Shown here one piece after another: positions 57,300-64,000 of a stretch of DNA of 64,000 nucleotides; the first letter of the stretch is position 1, and every line of letters begins with the position of its first letter. Location of the stretch: the NCBI RefSeq assembly GCF_027497495.1, contig NZ_CP114205.1, positions 124,001 to 188,000 on the forward strand, written 5' to 3'. The position numbers and the translations under genes are program-made. This stretch comes from Streptomyces tubercidicus (GTDB taxonomy: Bacteria > Actinomycetota > Actinomycetes > Streptomycetales > Streptomycetaceae). The notes beneath the pieces were generated by a model that did no database searches, was not told where the DNA came from, and was given only the letters and a program-made list of their open reading frames with translations.

Positions 57300-58028
57300 C
57301 TACTGAGCAGCGGGCTTCGCCGCACCCCCGTTGCGCCAGTACTGCCGCCGCTTCTCGTCACGTACGACGACCCCGAGCGCGGCCAGCTCTTCGCGCAGCT
57401 CCCGGAGGTCCGTGGTGGACTTCTTCTTTTCGAGGAGCTGTGCGCGGGCCTTGAGCAGCGCATTGGCCCCGTGCGGCAGTCCCGGCATGTCCGGTACCCA
57501 GCGCCGGAAGTCGTCCTTGTACGGGTCCTCGTCCGCCCAGGTGTAGCCGTGCGCCCGGAAGGCGTCGGCGAGGCGCCGGGCTTCCAGGTCGGACGCTTCC
57601 CGGGCGAGTTCGCTCCCGTCGTCGCCCAGCAGGACCAGTTCTTTGCCGTCCAGGAATGCCTGGGTGATGCGGTCGCGCGCGATCGCCTGACCCTTGCCTT
57701 TCCGGGTGAGAGTGATCCGCTCGCCCGATACGGCGACGGAGAGCTCCTCATACCGGGCGATGAGGCCCACGACCAGCCCCAGGGCCGTTCCGGCGGAGAG
57801 CAGGCCGACCGTGAGCCAGGGCTCCGGAATCGAGTTCAGGAGCCGGGCCGCCCCTTGCATCGGTGCCCAGGGCAGCGTCACCAGCCACCCCGCCAGGATC
57901 TTGATCAGCCAGCCGGCACCGGCTCCCACCAGCATGAGGACGGCGTGCACGAGCGCCGACATCCAGGCCGGTTGAGCCAGCACCGTGGTTTTGTCCATGC
58001 GGTGGCGCCGTGCGGTCAGGTCATTCAT
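57300..58028 (-). CDS. YqeB-like membrane protein
   Basis: A 242-residue protein. Two hydrophobic segments lie near residues 22-45 and 67-88 (VGLLSAGTALGLVVGLIARY), with LPWAPMQGAARLL between them. A PH-like soluble domain follows, with LSVAVSGERITLTRKG and ITQAFLDGKELVLLGDDGSELAREASD. This order matches the YqeB family of actinobacteria and bacilli, of unknown function. The ATG at 58028 has AGGGGG nine bases upstream; a second ATG 10 codons later is possible. Confidence 0.78.
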   Translation of the reverse strand: MNDLTARRHRMDKTTVLAQPAWMSALVHAVLMLVGAGAGWLIKILAGWLVTLPWAPMQGAARLLNSIPEPWLTVGLLSAGTALGLVVGLIARYEELSVAVSGERITLTRKGKGQAIARDRITQAFLDGKELVLLGDDGSELAREASDLEARRLADAFRAHGYTWADEDPYKDDFRRWVPDMPGLPHGANALLKARAQLLEKKKSTTDLRELREELAALGVVVRDEKRRQYWRNGGAAKPAAQ

Positions 58029-58214
58029 CTGTGGTGTCCCCCTTGAAAGTCTGCGTCGCCACGGCCAACGGGAGCCGGAGCGGTGCAACGCGGTGCGGTC
58101 CTGTCCGGTGCAAGAACGGAAGCCAATCATAAACCGAGTGCGCGGTCTATTATTGGTCGACACAGCCCCGTCGGAGGGGGGAAGGGGCCGTCCGTCAGAT
58201 GCAGCAGTCAGTCA

Positions 58215-58220
58215 TAGGGT
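58215..58220 (+). promoter_or_regulatory. -10 box of a leaderless tetR transcript
   Basis: TAGGGT lies 6 bases before the TetR ATG at 58227 with no Shine-Dalgarno sequence between, the usual layout of leaderless actinobacterial genes. The -35 region is not clear. Confidence 0.5.
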
Positions 58221-58226
58221 GATGCC

Positions 58227-58886
58227 ATGAGGACGATCGATCCGGCGAAACACGCAGCGCGGCGTCAGCACATCGTGCACGCCGCGTCCGAGCTGTTTGC
58301 CACGCAGGGGTTCGAGCGCACCACTACGGCGCAGATCTGCAAGGCGGCCGGGATGAGTTCGGGGAACGTGTTCCACTACTTCCCCAACAAGCGCGCGATC
58401 TTCATCGCCCTCCTCCAGGACGACAAGGACGCCAAGACCGAGCGGCTGGCGCGGGCGGCGACCGAAGCCGACCCATGGACCGCCCTCCTGGACGTCGTGC
58501 AGTTCCTGGCCGCACCCGCCGCGGAACCTCTGGCCCCGCCGCTGGTGATGGAGGCCATGCTCCAGGCACACCGCGACCCGGAACTCGCGGAACTCCTGAG
58601 CCAGGACAGCACCGACGAGCACACCGTGATCGCGGAACTGCTCACCAAGGCCGCGGCGGCCGGGCAGATCGACCCCGGCCTCGATCCGGACAACACCGCC
58701 TCGTGGGTCATGGCCCTCATCGCCTCGATGTACACCAGCGCGGCCACCGAGGCATCCTTCGACCCGGCCGGGCAGCTGCCCACCCTGCTCCTCATCTTGC
58801 AACGGTTCCTGCGCGGCGAGCCACGTGAGCACCGGAGGAGCGCCGCCATGGAAGAGCAACGCACCGGCGGTAGCGCAGTGACCTGA
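58227..58886 (+). CDS. TetR family transcriptional regulator
   Basis: A 219-residue regulator. The TetR DNA-binding region at residues 8-58 reads ARRQHIVHAASELFATQGFE and TTTAQICKAAGMSSGNVFHYFPNKR. The C-terminal ligand domain (residues 70-205) is not assignable to a drug class. It lies beside a YqeB-like gene on the other strand and a small lipoprotein gene on the same strand; either may be a target. Its message appears leaderless. Confidence 0.87.
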   Translation: MRTIDPAKHAARRQHIVHAASELFATQGFERTTTAQICKAAGMSSGNVFHYFPNKRAIFIALLQDDKDAKTERLARAATEADPWTALLDVVQFLAAPAAEPLAPPLVMEAMLQAHRDPELAELLSQDSTDEHTVIAELLTKAAAAGQIDPGLDPDNTASWVMALIASMYTSAATEASFDPAGQLPTLLLILQRFLRGEPREHRRSAAMEEQRTGGSAVT

Positions 58887-58942
58887 CTTCCCCCGCTTCC
58901 GGCCCCAACTCCCCCTCCCCCCACAGAAAGACGACCCCACCC

Positions 58943-59245
58943 GTGAAGAAGAGTGCGATAGCCGGCGGCTGCGTCCTCGGTCTCTTCGTGATCGCCTGCG
59001 CCTACAAGGGCAGCGCCACCACCACCGATCCGCTGAGCCTCGCCGAATACAGGAAGATCGAGGCCGGCAGCAGCGAGAAGACCCTGTTCGCCTACACCAA
59101 TACGTGTCAGCAGAACAGCGAGTCGGAGCGCGCCGACGACTACCCGACCACGTGGACGTGTTACGGCGCCGAAGGGGGCAGCAGCGCCGTGTTCTTCTAC
59201 TCCGAGGGCGTGATGTTCAGCAAGTCGCAGACCGGGCTGGCATGA
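58943..59245 (+). CDS. Small lipoprotein-like exported protein
   Basis: A 100-residue protein with a short basic N-terminus, hydrophobic stretch, and VIAC at residues 16-19 as a plausible lipobox. The mature part (LAEYRKIEAGSSEKTLFAYT, two further Cys, ending SKSQTGLA) is reminiscent of the small SmpA/BLIP-type fold in which a Y-x-x-I-x-x-G helix leads the domain, but the similarity is weak. The GTG at 58943 has AAAG-rich sequence upstream. It follows the TetR gene by 56 bases. Confidence 0.6.
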   Translation: MKKSAIAGGCVLGLFVIACAYKGSATTTDPLSLAEYRKIEAGSSEKTLFAYTNTCQQNSESERADDYPTTWTCYGAEGGSSAVFFYSEGVMFSKSQTGLA

Positions 59246-59673
59246 GGGCAGTGCACCGGCTACGCGAGCGCCCCTTCTTCACCGTGCGCAACAGCCGTAT
59301 TCCCTAAGGGAGTTGGGCAGCGGCGGAGCCGACGGACCGCCACGAGCGGCGCCATAAGCCGGCCTTTAGGGAACGCAAAGCACCGTTATGAGGGTAAATC
59401 GCGTCGTAAATCGGGTGTCAGGCGATGTCACACGACAGGTCCGGATGACCCGGGACGCGCCTCCGCGAGGTTACTACGCGTGGTAGTGGCCCTGAAATGC
59501 CGGAAAATCGCCCATGCATTCGGGAATGCGCACTCAGTGCGGCGAGCGTTTCCGGCCGCACGCGGGCCGGGAGCCGGTTGTGCGCGGCGGGCTTCGACCA
59601 GACGATTCAGGCTCCTGCGTGCCGGTCGGCCGTGCGTCGGCCGAGCGGCATGCCCGTAGGCGAGGAGGGCCTG
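59246..59673. promoter_or_regulatory. Upstream region of the encapsulin operon
   Basis: About 430 bases without a gene. It contains a direct repeat of cgtaaatcg-type sequence near 59394-59420 (gtaaatcgc and gtaaatcgg) and a tgtcacacgaca stretch near 59427. Either could be part of the promoter or operator of the encapsulin genes; none is a clear known site. Confidence 0.35.
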
Positions 59674-61056
59674 ATGAACGACCAGACTAGTCTCAGCCCG
59701 GATGCAGCACGGCAGCTCGCGACCACTACCAAGACCAGCCCCCAGATGCGCGGCATCACCCCGCGCTATCTGCTGCGGGCCCTGCCATGGGTGGATGTGG
59801 AATCCGGTGTCTTCCGCGTCAACCGCCGCCGGACCTACGTCCTCGGCGACGACCGCATCAGCGTCCACGCCGACGGCGGTTCGCCCCGTGTGATCCCGGG
59901 CGACCTGCGGGAGTTGCCGTATCTCCGGGATGCCGACGACGCCCTGCTCGCCGAACTCGCGGGCTCCTTCACGGAAGTCAGCTTCGAGGCCGGCCAGATG
60001 CTGGCGCAGGACGGCGATGCGCACGACAAGCTGTGGGTGATCGCCCAGGGCCGCGCCGAGAAGCGGGTGAGCGGCCGCTACGGCGAGGACGCGGTGCTCG
60101 AAGTGATCGGTGACGGCCAGTACTTCGACCTGGACGCATGGACCCGTTCCGAGCCGCTGCCCTACCGCGTCCGGGCGCTCACCCCCGGTGTGGCGCTGTG
60201 TGTCGAGCGCAGTGTGCTGGAGGGGCTGTGTGAACGCGAAACGGCGGTGCGGGGAGCGATGGACGCCTACCTCGCGGCGGACGGTGTGCTGCCGGGCGCC
60301 GAGGTGCCGGTCGATCTCAGCTCCGGGCACATCGGCGAACCCGACCTTCCCGCGACGTACGTCGACTACGAGGACACGCCCCGCGAGTACCACATGAGCC
60401 TCGCCCAGACCGTGTTGCGGGTGCACACCAGGGTCTCCGACCTCTACAACGGGCCCATCGACCAGATCCGGGCGCAGTCCAACCTCACCGCGCACGCACT
60501 GCGCGAGCGGCAGGAGGCCGCGCTGCTCAACCACCCGGAGTTCGGCCTCTTCAACAATGTGGCCCCCGGGCAGCGGGTCCAGGCCCGCACCGGTTCCCCG
60601 ACCCCCGACGATCTGGACGAGCTGCTGACCCGGGTCTGGAAGCAGCCCGGCTACTTCCTCGCGCACCCCAGGGCCATCGCCGCGTTCGGCCGGGAGTGTA
60701 CGCGTCGGGGGGTGCCCCCGGTCATCGACACCCGGTTCGGCAGCCCGCTGCTGAGCTGGCGCGGTGTCCCGCTGCTCCCGTCCGACAAGGTGCGGTTCTC
60801 CGGCAGTGCGGGCGTCGGCACCACCGAGATCCTGCTGATGCGGGTGGGCGAGGCCGAGCAGGGTGTGGTGGGTCTGCGTCCCGCGAAGGTCGAGGACGAG
60901 GTGGAGCCCGGTCTGTCGATGCGGAACATGGGCGTCGACCAGAAGGGCATCACGTCGTACCTGATGACGGCGTACTTCAATACGGCGGTACTGGTAGAGG
61001 ACGCGGTCGCCGTGCTCCAGAACGTCGAGGTCTCCAACTACCATGACTACTCCTGA
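59674..61056 (+). CDS. Family 2B encapsulin nanocompartment shell protein
   Basis: A 460-residue shell protein. The N-terminal arm and first HK97 segment (residues 1-80) are followed by an inserted cyclic-nucleotide-binding-like domain at about 82-200 (LLAELAGSFTEVSFEAGQML, then GDGQYFDLDAW), the mark of family 2B. The rest of the HK97 fold runs from about 220 to 460 (YEDTPREYHMSLAQTVLRVH, GITSYLMTAYFNTAVLVEDA). Many copies should assemble into an icosahedral protein shell that encloses the cargo enzyme encoded next. The inserted domain lacks an obvious canonical phosphate-binding cassette, so cNMP binding is uncertain. The ATG has GGAGG upstream. It overlaps the cargo gene by 14 bases. Confidence 0.93.
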   Translation: MNDQTSLSPDAARQLATTTKTSPQMRGITPRYLLRALPWVDVESGVFRVNRRRTYVLGDDRISVHADGGSPRVIPGDLRELPYLRDADDALLAELAGSFTEVSFEAGQMLAQDGDAHDKLWVIAQGRAEKRVSGRYGEDAVLEVIGDGQYFDLDAWTRSEPLPYRVRALTPGVALCVERSVLEGLCERETAVRGAMDAYLAADGVLPGAEVPVDLSSGHIGEPDLPATYVDYEDTPREYHMSLAQTVLRVHTRVSDLYNGPIDQIRAQSNLTAHALRERQEAALLNHPEFGLFNNVAPGQRVQARTGSPTPDDLDELLTRVWKQPGYFLAHPRAIAAFGRECTRRGVPPVIDTRFGSPLLSWRGVPLLPSDKVRFSGSAGVGTTEILLMRVGEAEQGVVGLRPAKVEDEVEPGLSMRNMGVDQKGITSYLMTAYFNTAVLVEDAVAVLQNVEVSNYHDYS

Positions 61057-62422
61057 CGTCGTCCGGGGTCTGTGGCCGGGGGCGCCGGCTCCGAACCTCC
61101 TCGGTGACGGTCTGCTGTCGCCCGATCCGGCCACGACCCCGGCCACGGAAGCGGACATTCCGGCCGCCCACCCCGCACAGTTCACCGGCCTCCCCGGCCA
61201 AACAGCCGCCTTCTCACCGGAGTTGGCGCGCCGCGATGTCCCGATCCTGCACCGGACGGTGAACGGGCACCCACTGGTCTGGCTGGACAACGGGGCCACC
61301 ACACAGAAGCCACGCCAGGTGATCGAGGCACTGGCCGGCTTCTACGGATCCGCCAACTCCAATATCCACCGCGGTGCGCACACCATGGCCCGGGAGGCCA
61401 CCGAGGCGTACGAGGCGGGCCGGTCGGCGGTCGCCCAGTTCCTGGGGGCGCCGTCACCGGACGACATCGTCTTCGTACGCGGCACGACCGAGGCCATCAA
61501 CCTCGTCGCGCAGAGCTGGGGCCGGGCGAACCTCGGCCCCGGGGACGACATCCTGGTGCCGGTGCTGGAGCACCATTCGAATATCGTGCCGTGGCAGTTG
61601 ATCGCCCAGCAGACCCGGGCCCGGGTGGTACCCGTACCACTGCAGCCCAACGGGCAGATCGACCTCACCGCGTACGACGATCTGCTCTCCATGCGCACCC
61701 AGCTCGTCGCGCTCAGCCAGGCGTCGAATGTGCTGGGAACCGTCCCGCCCGTACGCGAGATGACCGCCCTCGCCCACCGCTACGGGGCCAAGGTCCTGGT
61801 GGACGGGGCCCAGGCGGTGGCGCACTTCCCGGTCGATGTGCAGGACCTGGACGCCGACTTCTATGTGTTCTCCGGGCACAAGCTGTTCGCCCCCACGGGC
61901 ATCGGCGCGCTGTACGCGAAGCCGGAGATCCTGCGGGACATGGCGCCGTGGCAGGGCGGCGGCAACATGATCGAGTCGGTCGACTTCTCCCGTACCACCT
62001 ATGCCCCCGTCCCTCACCTCCTGGAGGCCGGTACCGGACATATCTCCGGCGTGGTCGGTCTGCTGGCCGCGCTGAACTGGCTGACCTCCTTCGACCGCGA
62101 CGCCATCACCGCATACGAGACCTCACTGATGGCGTACGCACAGCAAGCCCTGGCCACGGTTCCGGGGTTGGAACTACTGGGCTCCGCGCCCGACCGCATC
62201 GCCGTACTGACCTTCACCCTCGCCGGCCATGACCCGTCGGAGATCGCCGCCTGGCTGGACCGTGACGGCATCGCCATCCGGGCCGGGCACCACTGCGCCC
62301 AGCCGGCGCTGGCCCACTACGGGCTGGCGAGCGCGGCCCGCGCCTCGCTCGCGCTCTACAACACATCCGAGGAGGTGGACAAGCTGGTGGCTTCCCTGCA
62401 GCAGCTGCAGCAGGCCGCCTGA
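61043..62422 (+). CDS. Cysteine desulfurase, encapsulin cargo (SufS-like)
   Basis: A 459-residue PLP enzyme. The Schiff-base Lys280 is in FSGHKLFAPTG, the PLP-contact His in EHHSNIVPW near 177, and the catalytic Cys418 in RAGHHCAQP. It moves sulfur from cysteine to an enzyme persulfide. Residues 1-65 are an extra, Pro/Ala-rich, probably disordered stretch not found in housekeeping SufS; in family 2 encapsulins such an extension packs the desulfurase into the shell. The gene overlaps the shell gene by 14 bases. No sufC, sufD or scaffold gene is nearby, so it is not a Fe-S assembly operon. Confidence 0.93.
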   Translation: MTTPDVVRGLWPGAPAPNLLGDGLLSPDPATTPATEADIPAAHPAQFTGLPGQTAAFSPELARRDVPILHRTVNGHPLVWLDNGATTQKPRQVIEALAGFYGSANSNIHRGAHTMAREATEAYEAGRSAVAQFLGAPSPDDIVFVRGTTEAINLVAQSWGRANLGPGDDILVPVLEHHSNIVPWQLIAQQTRARVVPVPLQPNGQIDLTAYDDLLSMRTQLVALSQASNVLGTVPPVREMTALAHRYGAKVLVDGAQAVAHFPVDVQDLDADFYVFSGHKLFAPTGIGALYAKPEILRDMAPWQGGGNMIESVDFSRTTYAPVPHLLEAGTGHISGVVGLLAALNWLTSFDRDAITAYETSLMAYAQQALATVPGLELLGSAPDRIAVLTFTLAGHDPSEIAAWLDRDGIAIRAGHHCAQPALAHYGLASAARASLALYNTSEEVDKLVASLQQLQQAA

Positions 62423-62575
62423 CGCTCCGTCCGTCCGATGTCGCCAACCGGGTCCGCACGGTCGGCGACATCGGCGTACGTGATGCCGTTCCGGGCGGCC
62501 TGTGGATAACCGCGGTCTGACCTCGTGCGCGGTTCATACTGAGAGACAGGCCGCGCAGGAGGGGGAACGGCAGGC

Positions 62576-63235
62576 ATGACAGGGTCACCGGACGAGGTAC
62601 AGCCACCGCATCGGATCGAGGATCTTTCGTCCGCCCGGTGGATCGAGGAGAGCCTCGGCGGGTTCGACAGTGGGGTCCATGCCCTGCTGCCGTCGGGGTT
62701 CGAGACCTATGTGCGGTTGCTGCATCCCAGCGAACCGTCGGACGGCCGGTTCGAGCGGTGGGCGGAGGTGGCGCAGCGGTCGGGCCGCGCTCTGCACCCG
62801 CTGGTGCGTTTCGAGGACGTGGCCGGCCCGGATGACGAACCGCCGTGGCGGGGTTCGCTGCCCGAGCCCGTGCTGGCGGCGCTGTATCCGGTGCTGGCAG
62901 CGGAAACCGGCACTCCGCGGCAGTGTCTCTTCGGCCTCTGGGAAGGGTGGGGCTGGTGCGATGACAACGGGCCGATAGTGCAGTTGAGCGGACGCGCCTA
63001 CGTACTGTACGAGGGACCGGTCGAGGCGGCGATGGCCACCGGAGACCGGAGCGCGGGGGTCTTCTTTCCGCAGTCGCCGAATCTGTGGTGGCCACGGGAC
63101 CGTGCCTGGTGCGTCGCCACGGATGTGGATCTCGACTCCACCTATATCGGTGGGTCAGCGCGGCTGGCGGAGCGACTGGCGGACGCGCCGGGCATCGAGG
63201 TGGTTCCGGCGGCACTCGACGACCGGCTCGGTTGA
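62576..63235 (+). CDS. Hypothetical protein, 219 residues
   Basis: A soluble acidic protein starting with SSARWIEESLGGFDSGVHAL and containing FGLWEGWGWCDD and QSPNLWWPRDRAWCVATDVD. The Trp-rich middle is typical of a group of Streptomyces proteins of unknown function. The ATG has AGGAGG thirteen bases upstream. It is 150 bases after the desulfurase, with its own likely promoter, so I would not count it as part of the encapsulin operon without evidence. Confidence 0.7.
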   Translation: MTGSPDEVQPPHRIEDLSSARWIEESLGGFDSGVHALLPSGFETYVRLLHPSEPSDGRFERWAEVAQRSGRALHPLVRFEDVAGPDDEPPWRGSLPEPVLAALYPVLAAETGTPRQCLFGLWEGWGWCDDNGPIVQLSGRAYVLYEGPVEAAMATGDRSAGVFFPQSPNLWWPRDRAWCVATDVDLDSTYIGGSARLAERLADAPGIEVVPAALDDRLG

Positions 63236-63272
63236 GTCGGTCGCCGGGCTTCCCTGCACGGGAATCAGCGCG

Positions 63273-64000
63273 CTACCGCTGGAAGAAATCCAGCACGCCC
63301 TGGGCACCGGCCGGAGAGAGCATGATCTCCATGATGTTCGCGCACTCCTGCGCCGCGGCGGCAGCGCGTACGAACATCGCGGACTCGTAGCCGCTGAGGG
63401 CGGCGGTCATGTCGTCGGGGCGGGCGACGAGAGCGAGGGCGAGTTCGGCGGCGTCGAGCAGGGCCATGTTGGCGCCGAGCCCGGTGGGCGGCATCAGATG
63501 GGCGGCATCGCCGAGGAGGGTGACGCCGGGGACGCCGGGCCAGGTCAGGCCGACGGGCAGCATGGTGGTCGGACGGGGCACGAAGGTGTCGCCGCAGGCC
63601 TGGATCAGGGCGGTGAACTGCGGGGCCCAGCCGCTGAAGAGATCCGTCAGGGCGGCGCGGGCCCGGTCGGGTTCCGTGAACGGGACACCGCAGGTGGTGA
63701 GCCAGTCCTCGGGGGTGCGGAAGGAGAGGTATATGCGGACGCTGCCGTCGCCGTTGCGCTGGGCCGCCAGGGCCTGGTTGTTGCCGAAGGCCCAGTAGTT
63801 GCCGCGTCCGACCATGGCGGCGAGGTCGGGGTGGGTCCGGTCGATATCGGGGATGGCGCATTCGATCGCGTTGACACCGATGTGGTGGGGCACGGCGTCG
63901 GTCACCAGCGGGCGGACCCGGGAGTGGGCACCGTCCGCGCCGATGAGCAGGTCGCAGTCGGCGGTGCTGCCGTCGGCGAAGAGGAGCCGGTGTCCGCCTT
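63273..64000 (-). CDS. FAD-dependent monooxygenase (TetX/PHBH-like), truncated by the window edge
   Basis: Only the C-terminal 242 residues are visible; the start lies beyond the right edge. The DG motif region reads LLIGADGAHSRVRPL, and the second FAD motif GVTLLGDAAHLMPPTGLGAN near the middle is typical of TetX-like class A flavin monooxygenases. The end MEIMLSPAGAQGVLDFFQR is intact. It would hydroxylate an aromatic or polyketide substrate using NAD(P)H and oxygen; the substrate is unknown. Confidence 0.88.
   Translation of the reverse strand, partial: GGHRLLFADGSTADCDLLIGADGAHSRVRPLVTDAVPHHIGVNAIECAIPDIDRTHPDLAAMVGRGNYWAFGNNQALAAQRNGDGSVRIYLSFRTPEDWLTTCGVPFTEPDRARAALTDLFSGWAPQFTALIQACGDTFVPRPTTMLPVGLTWPGVPGVTLLGDAAHLMPPTGLGANMALLDAAELALALVARPDDMTAALSGYESAMFVRAAAAAQECANIMEIMLSPAGAQGVLDFFQR

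Overview
This 64 kb window looks like an actinobacterial chromosome, most likely Streptomyces. The reasons are a very high G+C content, GTG starts, GGAGG-type ribosome binding sites, several apparently leaderless promoters, and typical Streptomyces gene families (DUF6480, I36 peptidase inhibitor, family 2B encapsulin, bacterial P450 with 3Fe-4S ferredoxin, CGNR regulator). No rRNA, tRNA, CRISPR array or intact mobile element was seen. It reads as accessory, arm-like DNA: many independent metabolic modules, one very large repeat protein, and several gene scars (IS110 transposase, integrase, catalase, quinone reductase, an FAD protein without its N-terminus).

Layout: 1-1.0 kb is degenerate DNA with an integrase/transposase scar. 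1.07-3.4 kb holds two YeeE/YedE half transporters, a Cys-containing small protein, and a divergent Cys-rich small protein with the same Trp-rich tail. 4.36-9.2 kb (minus) has a secreted choice-of-anchor-C type protein, a cation:proton antiporter, an aldose epimerase and a DUF389 membrane protein. 9.57-14.6 kb (plus) has a GH15 glucoamylase/trehalase, a cyclase-family hydrolase, gluconokinase and a frameshifted GMC oxidoreductase, with an SDR dehydrogenase convergent to it; this looks like a sugar and sugar-acid group. 16.5-19.35 kb is a ferredoxin - ferredoxin reductase - cytochrome P450 operon.

19.5-20.4 kb is a decayed IS110 transposase. It is followed by a good promoter that now leads only into a catalase fragment, and then intact katG (21.4-23.6 kb). 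23.8-27.3 kb: AraC regulator, VOC protein and a UvrA-like ABC protein of drug-resistance type. 27.4-29.8 kb: GNAT, an HPr-like protein lacking the phosphorylatable histidine, and an amine oxidase. 29.9-31.8 kb: an alpha/beta hydrolase divergent from a CGNR regulator, with a 20+2+20 bp perfect inverted repeat between them. 32.2-35.6 kb: small membrane protein, TipA-like MerR regulator, a truncated FAD protein abutting a quinone reductase fragment, and GNAT. 35.6-41.5 kb: GntR regulator and a five-gene operon for trans-4-hydroxyproline breakdown (epimerase, DapA-like deaminase, three oxidase parts).

41.7-51.3 kb is one gene of 3207 codons: three IPT/TIG domains and about 29 Ig-like repeats, with no recognisable signal peptide or anchor. 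51.8-59.2 kb: a GH18-like lipoprotein, an I36-type secreted protein, an orphan histidine kinase, small membrane and Cys-containing proteins, a YqeB-like protein, TetR and a lipoprotein. 59.67-62.4 kb encodes a family 2B encapsulin shell (with a cyclic-nucleotide-binding-like domain) overlapping a cysteine desulfurase cargo gene; this is the most striking functional module. The window ends in an FAD monooxygenase that runs off the right edge.
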